Translations under genes and position numbers: made by a program
Shown here: positions 1 through 5,335 of the stretch, piece after piece
Position numbering within the stretch: the first letter of the stretch is position 1
Layout: each line of letters opens with the position of its first letter
Assembly (NCBI GenBank): GCA_023251275.1
Contig: JAHEZC010000229.1
Coordinates: 1-5,335 of the forward strand
Direction of reading: 5' to 3'
DNA length: 5,335 bases
Source: Parafilimonas sp.
GTDB lineage: Bacteria > Bacteroidota > Bacteroidia > Chitinophagales > Chitinophagaceae
The notes under the pieces: model-generated
The model's database searches: none
The model's input: only the letters and a program-made list of their open reading frames with translations
Told to the model about the DNA's origin: nothing

Positions 1-822
1 AAAAAATATTTGCCAAGGCTTGCTTTAGCGGAATGTCTTGGCGCATGGGGACTCACTGAACCTGGTACAGGCAGTGATGCCGGAAACATGAAATGCACCG
101 CTAAAAAAGATGGTGAAAACTGGATCATCAACGGGACAAAAAACTGGATCACACATGGTAAGAGCGGTGATGTGGCTGTGGTAGCAGCCCGTACAGGTGA
201 ACCACGACAAAGGGGCAACAGCACTGCATTTATTGTGGAAAGAGGCACACCTGGATTCAAAGCAGGCAAAAAAGAAAACAAACTGGGCATGCGTGCCAGC
301 GAGACCGCTGAAATGATATTTGAAAATTGCATAGTGCCCGATACCAATCGTCTTGGTGAAGTGGGAGATGGTTTTTCCCAGGCGATGAAAGTACTTGACG
401 GTGGCAGAATTTCCATCGCATGCCTTGCACTAGGTATTGCCAAAGGCGCTTACCAGGCAGCCCTTCAATATTCGAAAGAACGTTATCAATTTGATCAGCC
501 GATCTCAAATTTCCAGGGCATCAGTTTTAAATTAGCGGATATGGCCACAGAAATAATGGCAGCCGAAATGCTTACACTCAAAGCATGTGACTTAAAAAAC
601 CGTGGTGAAAAAGTTACACAACAAGCCGCGATGGCGAAATATTATGCAAGTGAAGTTGCAGTAAAAACAGCTACTGATGCTGTACAGATCTTTGGCGGAT
701 ATGGCTATACAAAAGACTTCCCGGTAGAAAAATATTACCGCGATGCCAAGCTCTGCACTATCGGTGAAGGCACTTCAGAAATTCAGAAGATTGTGATAGC
801 AAGAGAGGCATTAAGGGGATGA
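1..822 (+). CDS. Acyl-CoA dehydrogenase, 5'-truncated by the window edge
   Basis: This is an FAD-dependent acyl-CoA dehydrogenase, which oxidises an acyl-CoA thioester to the trans-2-enoyl-CoA and passes electrons to an electron-transfer flavoprotein, in fatty-acid or branched-chain amino-acid breakdown in the cytoplasm. The frame is open to the first base, giving 273 visible residues. The family is usually about 380 long, so roughly 110 N-terminal residues are missing. The TTG at 10 is an internal leucine, not a start. Visible signatures are [10 protein letters not shown] and NWITHG (flavin and substrate contacts of the middle beta domain), [10 protein letters not shown] followed by FENCIVP, then the helical C-terminal domain with [20 protein letters not shown] and GEGTSEIQ. 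The Glu of GEGTSEIQ (codon 766-768) sits where short- and medium-chain enzymes have their catalytic base, so the enzyme looks intact. The motifs resemble short-chain/butyryl-type members, but chain-length preference cannot be read with confidence. The gene converges with the minus-strand phosphoesterase gene; no hairpin terminator is seen after its TGA. Confidence 0.95.
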   Translation, partial: KKYLPRLALAECLGAWGLTEPGTGSDAGNMKCTAKKDGENWIINGTKNWITHGKSGDVAVVAARTGEPRQRGNSTAFIVERGTPGFKAGKKENKLGMRASETAEMIFENCIVPDTNRLGEVGDGFSQAMKVLDGGRISIACLALGIAKGAYQAALQYSKERYQFDQPISNFQGISFKLADMATEIMAAEMLTLKACDLKNRGEKVTQQAAMAKYYASEVAVKTATDAVQIFGGYGYTKDFPVEKYYRDAKLCTIGEGTSEIQKIVIAREALRG

Positions 823-823
823 A

Positions 824-865
824 TAGAAGATACAAGATCCAAGGGACAAGGGACAAGGTACAAGG
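824..865. repeat. Tandem 7-bp repeat array, GACAAGG type (about six units)
   Basis: The array starts one base after the acyl-CoA dehydrogenase stop codon. It reads as six consecutive heptamers with no slip in register. Units at 845-851 and 852-858 are GACAAGG, 859-865 is TACAAGG, 838-844 is TCCAAGG, 831-837 is TACAAGA, and 824-830 is the most decayed, TAGAAGA. Identity to the consensus rises towards the right end. It is non-coding and lies between two convergent stop codons. No function can be assigned; replication slippage or a dispersed intergenic repeat family are possible origins. Confidence 0.75.
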
Positions 866-873
866 CGTTCATG

Positions 874-908
874 GTTTTACGTTTTACGTTTGACATTTCA
901 ACTTTCAC
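874..908. repeat. Second tandem 7-bp repeat array, GTTTTAC type (three clear, two degenerate units)
   Basis: Two perfect GTTTTAC units (874-880, 881-887) are followed by GTTTGAC (888-894) and two diverged units, ATTTCAA (895-901) and CTTTCAC (902-908), which keep only the NTTTNAN skeleton. The unit length matches the neighbouring GACAAGG-type array but the sequence is unrelated. An 8-bp junction (866-873) separates the two arrays. The array ends 13 bp before the stop codon of the convergent phosphoesterase gene. The first three units are convincing; the last two could be chance in T-rich sequence. Confidence 0.6.
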
Positions 909-921
909 GATAAACATTGTC

Positions 922-2016
922 TCATTTCAATTTTCCTATGAGTTCCTCCAATGTATTTTCTTCGAGGACTGTACGTGTTGGCTTCTTGTTTTGATAGTTC
1001 CATTTTATCAGCCGGATACATCCATCTGCAAGTTCGATCCCCGTAATTGTGCCATCTTCAAAACAGCAACAGCCGGAGTTAAAATAGGAAGGTTTCATAT
1101 TACGGAATGAGGCATTCACAAAATCGTATTCCCGCCTTCTTCTCGGAATCTCTGCTTCAATCTTCGCAACAGTCTCTGTGTCATTATTTGCATTTGCTTC
1201 TTCTAACTGTTGATACAATCTTTCGAGATGTGTAAGTGAATTAAACACCGGTTGATGTGTGTGCCCCGTGATAAGAATAGTATTTTGCTGCGCAGCGCTC
1301 CACTCATACATAAAAAGATTGTGCAGGGTCTTTATGTTGTCATTTGCAGATGGCGTATTTGGATTGATCGCAAGAAAATTCTGCAATGGCCCCCAGATAC
1401 TGCTGACAAAAAATTTACTGAAAGCGTTGCCATCACTTTGTGCATCGCCCTGGTGGCCATGTGTGCAGAAAATATCGAGGCTGGTTTCGTTCAACTGAAT
1501 TTTCAAAACAATACCGCCATAAATTTTTACAGCTTCCTTATACATTTTTTTAAGATACACAGACGCCAAAGGATCATTATCCCATAACAAGTCATGATTA
1601 CCAAAGATTTTGCAGAAAGATTTGCGTTGAATGAAAAGTTTTTCTTTGTCAAAAACTTTCTTATTGTGTTTCATTACGCTGAATATATTATTTTCCCATA
1701 GTTCTTCACAATCACCAAGGCTGATAAAAAAGAATTGTTCATCATTGTAATATTTCAGCGCAGCGATGTAATTTTTTTCAGCAGCGGCAAAATCATCACT
1801 ACCATTGCGGGCACCCTTGTGCTGATCACTGAAAATTATGATTCGCATTTCATTCAGCAGTACAGAAATACACTCTCCTTTTTTTCCTTCGTCAGTAATT
1901 TCTGCATACAATTCAGTCAGTGAATCCAACACTTTTTCCTTAACAGGAGCAGAAGAAAATTTGCCTGTGAGCCACAGCACCGGTTTTCTTAATATGAATC
2001 TCAATAAGCGTTTCAT
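922..2016 (-). CDS. Calcineurin-like metallophosphoesterase, substrate unknown
   Basis: The 364-residue protein carries the full set of metal-binding motifs of the calcineurin-like phosphoesterase fold in the usual order: SDQH (Asp64, His66), LGDCEELWE (Asp102), GNHD (Asn140, His141), CTHGHQGD (His186, with His188 two residues later) and TGHTHQP (His252, His254). It should therefore be an active two-metal hydrolase. The GDCEELWE and THGHQGD surroundings recall the LpxH-like branch (UDP-2,3-diacylglucosamine hydrolase), but LpxH is about 240 residues, so I do not assign that function. Residues 1-55 form an extra N-terminal region that starts basic and hydrophobic (MKRLLRFILRKPVLWL), not a classical signal peptide and possibly membrane-associating. 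Residues 261-295 are a charged, probably helical insertion between the GHTH loop and the final beta strands, which carry NSGCCCFEDG with three consecutive cysteines (316-318). The ATG at 2014-2016 has no Shine-Dalgarno sequence. The gene stands alone, divergent from the outer-membrane gene, and its promoter is not clear. Confidence 0.88.
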   Translation of the reverse strand: MKRLLRFILRKPVLWLTGKFSSAPVKEKVLDSLTELYAEITDEGKKGECISVLLNEMRIIIFSDQHKGARNGSDDFAAAEKNYIAALKYYNDEQFFFISLGDCEELWENNIFSVMKHNKKVFDKEKLFIQRKSFCKIFGNHDLLWDNDPLASVYLKKMYKEAVKIYGGIVLKIQLNETSLDIFCTHGHQGDAQSDGNAFSKFFVSSIWGPLQNFLAINPNTPSANDNIKTLHNLFMYEWSAAQQNTILITGHTHQPVFNSLTHLERLYQQLEEANANNDTETVAKIEAEIPRRRREYDFVNASFRNMKPSYFNSGCCCFEDGTITGIELADGCIRLIKWNYQNKKPTRTVLEENTLEELIGKLK

Positions 2017-2143
2017 TATTTTGAAGATAGCGATTTTTCTGGTCTTTATCTTACTGCAACAGAATCATCAGAAAATGCAAACTGATTTTTAAAGATTGAA
2101 CATAAATATTCTCACCGACAAATTCCGCCATTCATTACAAATT

Positions 2144-2181
2144 TTACACCATTGATACATAATCACTACACTGCGGTGTAA
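2144..2181. promoter_or_regulatory. Overlapping inverted repeats upstream of the outer-membrane gene
   Basis: TTACACC (2144-2150) and GGTGTAA (2175-2181) are a perfect 7-bp inverted repeat separated by 24 bp, so the half-site centres are 31 bp apart, close to three helical turns. The right arm can instead pair locally, TACAC (2167-2171) with GTGTA (2176-2180), around a TGCG loop. The element lies in the divergent intergenic region, 43 bp before the barrel-protein ATG and just upstream of a possible -7 element. It could be an operator or part of a structured region, or chance in a short AT-rich spacer. Confidence 0.35.
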
Positions 2182-2189
2182 TACTGAGG

Positions 2190-2197
2190 GAACTTTG
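2190..2197 (+). promoter_or_regulatory. Possible -7 element of the outer-membrane gene promoter
   Basis: GAACTTTG matches the Bacteroidota -7 consensus TAnnTTTG at all fixed positions except the first T. It ends 27 bp before the ATG at 2225, similar to the 35 bp in the marR gene of this window. No TTTG or TTG is present about 21 bp upstream, so the call rests on the -7 box alone and is weak. A regulator-dependent promoter would be compatible with the missing -33 box. Confidence 0.3.
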
Positions 2198-2224
2198 CAT
2201 ACTAATACATCAAAATAAATAATC

Positions 2225-4681
2225 ATGAAGAAATTTGTACCAATGCTGACCTTGTTATTAATGAGTGCTTATTCTGCTTTTGCTCAGAATTTATCAGGTA
2301 CAGTAAAAGATTCCGAAGGGAAAAATATCAGCAATGCGAATGTAATGTTGCTCAATGCAAAAGACTCCGCAGTTGTAAAACTGAATGTGACCGACAAAGA
2401 AGGGCGATATACATTTAAGTCGGTAAACAACGGAAGTTACATCATAAATGCCACTTACGTGGGCTGCACGCCGAATTATTCAAAAGTATTCGATGTATCA
2501 GGCAGCGGAGAAGTGAATATTCCTTCCATCGCTTTGTCAAAAGCTTCTGCGAATCTTGGAAATGTTACAGTAAGCGCAAAAAAACCACTCGTGGAAGTAA
2601 AGGCCGATAAGATGATTTTAAATGTTGAAAGCAGTATTAATGCTGTCGGAACTGATGCGTTGGAATTATTGCGCAAATCGCCTGGAGTATTGGTTGACAG
2701 AGATGATAATATCAGTCTCAGCGGAAAGAATGGCGTGCTCGTATATATTGACGGCAAACCATCACCTTTAACAGGAAGTGACCTGAGCAATTATTTGAAA
2801 ACACTGCAATCAGCGCAGATAGAGGCCATAGAGATCATTACGAATCCTTCTGCAAAATACGACGCAGCGGGTAATGCAGGCATTATCAATATACGGCTCA
2901 AAAAGAATAAAGCATTTGGCACGAATGGTTCTGTAAATGGAGGATATAATATAGGAGTGTATCCAAAATATAATGGCGGTATTTCTTTCAATCACAGAAA
3001 CAAAAAGGTGAACATTTTTGGTAATTATAATTATAACCGTAACCACACTGAAAGTTTCATGAACCTTTACCGGGAGCAACTGGATACATTATTCGATCAG
3101 CATTCTGCTATGACTTTCAGGAATAATAATAACGGCTTTAAAACAGGTGTGGATTATTTCATCAACAACCGCAGCACGATAGGTGTAATGGCAAATGGAA
3201 ATTTTGCCGATATTAATTTCGCAAATACCAGCACCACTCCTATCTCCTATATTCCAACAGGTGTGGTTGACAGGATTCTTGTGGCAGACAATCACAGTAA
3301 GAGTAATCGTAATAACGCCAATTTCAATCTCAATTACCGGTATGCAGATACAAGCGGGCATGAACTGAACGTGGATGCGGATTACGGATTATACAAAATA
3401 AAAAGTGATCAGTACCAGCCAAATTTTTACTACGATCCTACAGGAAGTGATCTTACGGGCAAGTATATCTACAATATGATCGCTCCCACCGATATTGATA
3501 TTTATTCGATAAAGAGTGATTATGAGCAGAATTTCAAAAAAGGGAGACTCGGCTTCGGTTTTAAAACTTCGTATGTAAAAAGCGGGAATAATTTTGAACG
3601 CTATAATGTATTTGATAATGGTAAGTTCCTTGATACGCTTCGCAGCAATGATTTTAATTATAAAGAAAACATCAACGCGGTGTATGCAAATTACAACAGG
3701 CAATTCAAGGGAATAATGATCCAGTTTGGTTTGCGAATGGAAAATACACATTCAAAAGGACATTCCAACGGGTTCAGTTGGGAGAATAATGGATATACAC
3801 CGTATGATTCTGTTTTCGAAAGAGACTATACGGATCTTTTTCCCAGCGCCGCTGTTACATTTAATAAAAACCCGATGAACCAATGGAGCATCAGTTACAG
3901 CAGGAGAATTGACCGGCCCGCATACCAGGATCTGAATCCATTCGAATTCAAGCTGGATGAATATACTTTTCAGAAAGGAAATACACAGTTGAAACCTCAA
4001 TATACCAACAACATTAGTGTAACCAATTCATTCAAATATAAACTAACCACTACACTCAGTTACAGCCATGTGAATGATGTGTTCTCCCAGATTGTGGACA
4101 CAGCAGACAGGTCAAAAGCCTTTATCAGCAAGAAGAACCTTGCAGACCAGGATATTGTGAGTCTGAATGTCAGCCTGCCTTTGCAGTTCAAATGGTACAG
4201 TGTGTTTGCTAACGTGAATACCTATTATTCGCACTACAAAGCAAACTTTGGCGAAGGCCGCACCATCAACCTTGAAGTATTTGCATTCAATGTGTATGCG
4301 CAGCAAACATTTAAGCTTGGTAAAACTACCACGGCTGAATTAAGCGGATTTTATACTTCACCTTCCATCTGGCAGGGAACGTTCAAGAGCAAAGAAATGT
4401 GGGGGATTGATGCAGGACTGCTGCAGACATTTATGCAGGGAAAGGCAACAGCAAAAGCATCCGTAACAGATATATTTCACACGATGCAGTGGGGCGGAAC
4501 CAGCAACTTCGCAGGTCAATATCTCAAAGCAGGCGGTGGCTGGGAAAGCAGGCAATTAAAATTGAGCTTTACTTACCGCTTCGGCAGCGCACAGATCAAA
4601 GCTGCACGGCAACATAAAACAGGATCTGATGATGAGAATAAACGTGTAGGCAGCCAGGGAGGAGGGATTGGAGGAAATTAA
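2225..4681 (+). CDS. Outer-membrane beta-barrel protein (TonB-dependent-receptor-like) with carboxypeptidase-regulatory-like domain
   Basis: The 818-residue product begins with a clear signal peptide (MKKFVPMLTLLLMSAYSAFA, cut before Gln21), which supports the ATG at 2225. Residues 22-105 form a carboxypeptidase-regulatory-like beta-sandwich (LSGTVKDSEGKNISNANV, then DKEGRYTFKSVNNGSYII). Residues 113-226 form a plug domain, with LLRKSPGV, VYIDGKPSPL and the phylum-typical NPSAKYDAAGNAGIINIRLK. The remainder is beta-barrel: alternating aromatic strands and polar loops rich in Asn and Tyr, including SYSRRIDRPAYQDLNPF, a hallmark of this outer-membrane family. The barrel ends at LSFTYRFG and is followed by about 30 polar residues ending in a glycine-rich tail (GSQGGGIGGN). 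The protein should sit in the outer membrane as a gated channel or receptor. The ligand is unknown. No SusD-type lipoprotein gene is adjacent, so glycan uptake is not suggested, and I see no clear TonB box. The gene is monocistronic, closed by a strong terminator. Length is normal for the family and no frameshift was seen. Confidence 0.93.
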   Translation: MKKFVPMLTLLLMSAYSAFAQNLSGTVKDSEGKNISNANVMLLNAKDSAVVKLNVTDKEGRYTFKSVNNGSYIINATYVGCTPNYSKVFDVSGSGEVNIPSIALSKASANLGNVTVSAKKPLVEVKADKMILNVESSINAVGTDALELLRKSPGVLVDRDDNISLSGKNGVLVYIDGKPSPLTGSDLSNYLKTLQSAQIEAIEIITNPSAKYDAAGNAGIINIRLKKNKAFGTNGSVNGGYNIGVYPKYNGGISFNHRNKKVNIFGNYNYNRNHTESFMNLYREQLDTLFDQHSAMTFRNNNNGFKTGVDYFINNRSTIGVMANGNFADINFANTSTTPISYIPTGVVDRILVADNHSKSNRNNANFNLNYRYADTSGHELNVDADYGLYKIKSDQYQPNFYYDPTGSDLTGKYIYNMIAPTDIDIYSIKSDYEQNFKKGRLGFGFKTSYVKSGNNFERYNVFDNGKFLDTLRSNDFNYKENINAVYANYNRQFKGIMIQFGLRMENTHSKGHSNGFSWENNGYTPYDSVFERDYTDLFPSAAVTFNKNPMNQWSISYSRRIDRPAYQDLNPFEFKLDEYTFQKGNTQLKPQYTNNISVTNSFKYKLTTTLSYSHVNDVFSQIVDTADRSKAFISKKNLADQDIVSLNVSLPLQFKWYSVFANVNTYYSHYKANFGEGRTINLEVFAFNVYAQQTFKLGKTTTAELSGFYTSPSIWQGTFKSKEMWGIDAGLLQTFMQGKATAKASVTDIFHTMQWGGTSNFAGQYLKAGGGWESRQLKLSFTYRFGSAQIKAARQHKTGSDDENKRVGSQGGGIGGN

Positions 4682-4701
4682 ATGGTGAAACAAAAATTAT
4701 T

Positions 4702-4736
4702 AACCTGCATTATATTTTAATGCGGGTTTTTATTTT
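4702..4736 (+). terminator. Rho-independent terminator of the outer-membrane gene
   Basis: AACCTGCATTA (4702-4712) pairs with TAATGCGGGTT (4718-4728) to give an 11-bp stem with one T-G wobble and a 5-base loop (4713-4717). A T-rich tail (TTTTTATTTT, 4727-4736) follows, overlapping the last stem bases. It starts 21 bp after the barrel-gene stop codon and precedes the marR promoter, so the two genes are separate transcription units. Confidence 0.88.
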
Positions 4737-4761
4737 AGTAACTGCTGCTGGTAAAAACATT

Positions 4762-4785
4762 CAAATATTTTTATTTTAATATTTG
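4762..4785. repeat. Inverted repeat sharing a half-site with the MarR operator
   Basis: CAAATATT (4762-4769) and AATATTTG (4778-4785) are perfect 8-bp inverted arms around an 8-bp T-rich spacer. The right arm is also the left half of the 18-bp palindrome at 4780-4797, so three CAAATA/TATTTG half-sites line up before the marR gene. This may be an accessory regulator-binding half-site, or chance in very AT-rich DNA. Confidence 0.35.
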
Positions 4786-4797
4786 TATATACAAATA
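4780..4797. promoter_or_regulatory. Palindromic operator, probably bound by the adjacent MarR regulator
   Basis: TATTTGTATATACAAATA is a perfect 18-bp palindrome centred between 4788 and 4789, a size and symmetry typical of MarR-dimer operators. It contains the TTTG of the -33 box (4782-4785) and runs into the promoter spacer, so a bound dimer would block RNA polymerase and give autorepression. The near-identical copy at 5292-5309 strengthens the case that it is a true site. Binding by this particular regulator is inferred from position. Confidence 0.8.
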
Positions 4798-4814
4798 AAA
4801 TTCATTTACCTTTG
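4782..4814 (+). promoter_or_regulatory. Bacteroidota-type promoter of the marR-family gene
   Basis: TTTG at 4782-4785 (-33 element) is followed after 21 bp by TACCTTTG at 4807-4814, an exact match to the Bacteroidota -7 consensus TAnnTTTG. Transcription should start a few bases after 4814, leaving a leader of about 30 bases before the ATG at 4850. The -33 box lies inside the palindromic operator. Confidence 0.82.
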
Positions 4815-4849
4815 TGGTTATTATTAAATCCTTCACGGAATTGTGGCTT

Positions 4850-5275
4850 ATGAAAACTTCAGAAAGCAGGTATTGCAGGTGCATGTATTTTTCTGCCAAT
4901 GCATTGGCAAGAAAAATAGAAAAGCTCGCTAATGAGAGCTGGAAGGAGGCTGGTCTTTCCCCAAGCCATGCTTACCTGCTGATGGCAGCAATAGAAGAAC
5001 CCGGTATTCAACCCGGCGCTTTGGCTGATGAATTGCAGCTAACACCCAGTACTGTTACGCGTTTGATAGAAAAGCTGGAAGAAAAAAAATTAGTGGTGAG
5101 AACCACCGAAGGAAAGATAGCCAATGTGTATCCTACCCCGAAGGGTAAAGCATTGCTGCCTACGCTTAAACAATGCCTTGATCATTTTTATAAAAAATTT
5201 TCGAACGTATTAAGTAAAGAAGAAAGTTCAAAACTTATTCTGAACATGAATAAGCTGGCTGATAAGCTGGAGTGA
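4850..5275 (+). CDS. MarR-family transcriptional regulator
   Basis: This 141-residue protein is a winged-helix DNA-binding regulator of the MarR family, which acts as a dimer on palindromic operators and usually represses genes for stress response, efflux or detoxification. Residues 12-50 are the N-terminal dimerisation helix and following helices. Residues 55-80 are the helix-turn-helix (PGALADELQLTPSTVTRLIEKL), residues 81-98 the wing (LVVRTTEGKIANVYPTPKG), and residues 100-141 C-terminal dimerisation helices. The wing lacks the Asp-x-Arg seen in many MarR proteins. Cys9 and Cys11 sit before the first helix, in a region where OhrR-type members carry a redox cysteine; this is only a hint of redox sensing. 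I chose the ATG at 4850 because an in-frame GTG at 4814 lies within the -7 promoter element and is probably upstream of the transcript start. No Shine-Dalgarno sequence is seen. Palindromes before and after the gene imply autoregulation and a second target downstream. Confidence 0.92.
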   Translation: MKTSESRYCRCMYFSANALARKIEKLANESWKEAGLSPSHAYLLMAAIEEPGIQPGALADELQLTPSTVTRLIEKLEEKKLVVRTTEGKIANVYPTPKGKALLPTLKQCLDHFYKKFSNVLSKEESSKLILNMNKLADKLE

Positions 5276-5291
5276 TCTTTTTTTAGTCTTA

Positions 5292-5309
5292 TAATTGTAT
5301 ATACAAATA
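5292..5309. promoter_or_regulatory. Second copy of the MarR operator, downstream of the gene
   Basis: TAATTGTATATACAAATA matches the upstream operator at 17 of 18 positions; the single change (A at 5294) breaks one symmetric pair. It starts 17 bp after the marR stop codon and 26 bp before the window ends. An operator here fits control of a following gene's promoter. No complete -7 box is visible before the edge, though the last five bases, TACAT, would fit the beginning of TAnnTTTG. Confidence 0.72.
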
Positions 5310-5335
5310 CATAAAAACAGAATGTGCTGATACAT

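Noticed and set aside
10..12. TTG at 10 as the start of a short acyl-CoA dehydrogenase
   Set aside because: The frame is open upstream to the window edge, and the preceding codons (Lys-Lys-Tyr) fit the conserved KYLP context of the family, so the gene is cut by the window.
823..921. Bidirectional terminator between the two convergent genes
   Set aside because: No stem longer than about 4 bp followed by a T run was found on either strand. The T-rich part is explained by the GTTTTAC-type repeat.
1252..1587. Open frame of 111 codons on the plus strand opposite the metallophosphoesterase gene
   Set aside because: It is antisense to a well-supported conserved gene, its translation has no recognisable domain, and no promoter fits. 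It is treated as a shadow frame, as are the minus-strand frames across the outer-membrane gene.
2078..2085. Possible minus-strand -7 element (TCAGTTTG read on the minus strand) for the metallophosphoesterase gene
   Set aside because: It has one mismatch to TAnnTTTG, and the nearest TTTG (2119-2122 read on the minus strand) is 33 bp away instead of about 20. The evidence is too weak to annotate.
2194..2216. TTTGCATA with a later CAAA before the outer-membrane gene, as a third MarR operator
   Set aside because: Only the left half resembles the operator (one mismatch). The right half is interrupted and there is no dyad symmetry, so it does not support control by the MarR regulator.
5253..5284. 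Terminator after the marR gene (AAGCT repeats followed by seven T)
   Set aside because: The only stem is a 4-bp AGCT self-pair with a poor loop, not adjacent to the T run. The T run alone is not enough, and read-through is possible.

Overview
The window looks like chromosomal DNA from a member of the Bacteroidota, probably the Chitinophagales/Chitinophagaceae (family-level placement is inference). Evidence: an outer-membrane protein with a carboxypeptidase-regulatory-like domain, a plug and a large beta-barrel, typical of this phylum; an exact Bacteroidota-type promoter (TTTG, 21 bp, TAnnTTTG) before the last gene; and no clear Shine-Dalgarno sequence before any visible start codon. No transposase, CRISPR array, tRNA or rRNA was seen.

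Layout. Positions 1-822 (+) hold the C-terminal three quarters of an acyl-CoA dehydrogenase that enters from the left edge. Its 3' end converges with a metallophosphoesterase gene on the minus strand (922-2016). Most of the 99 bp between the two stop codons is two consecutive arrays of 7-bp repeats with different units (824-865 and 874-908). The metallophosphoesterase gene is divergent from a large outer-membrane beta-barrel gene (2225-4681, +). The 208 bp between them carry overlapping inverted repeats and a weak promoter candidate. A strong rho-independent terminator (4702-4736) closes the barrel gene.

The last gene (4850-5275, +) encodes a MarR-family regulator of 141 residues. A perfect 18-bp palindrome (4780-4797) covers the -33 element of its promoter, as expected for autorepression. 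A 17/18 copy of the palindrome lies just after the stop codon (5292-5309), which suggests that the regulator also controls a gene starting just beyond the right edge. The promoter also fixes the start codon: a longer reading from GTG at 4814 would begin inside the -7 element, so ATG at 4850 is preferred.

The four genes do not form one pathway or operon. They are beta-oxidation-type metabolism (acyl-CoA dehydrogenase), a hydrolase of unknown substrate, an envelope protein and a self-contained regulatory module. The most informative points for follow-up are the duplicated MarR operator and the paired heptamer arrays. I see no convincing evidence of a wholly new biological system here.
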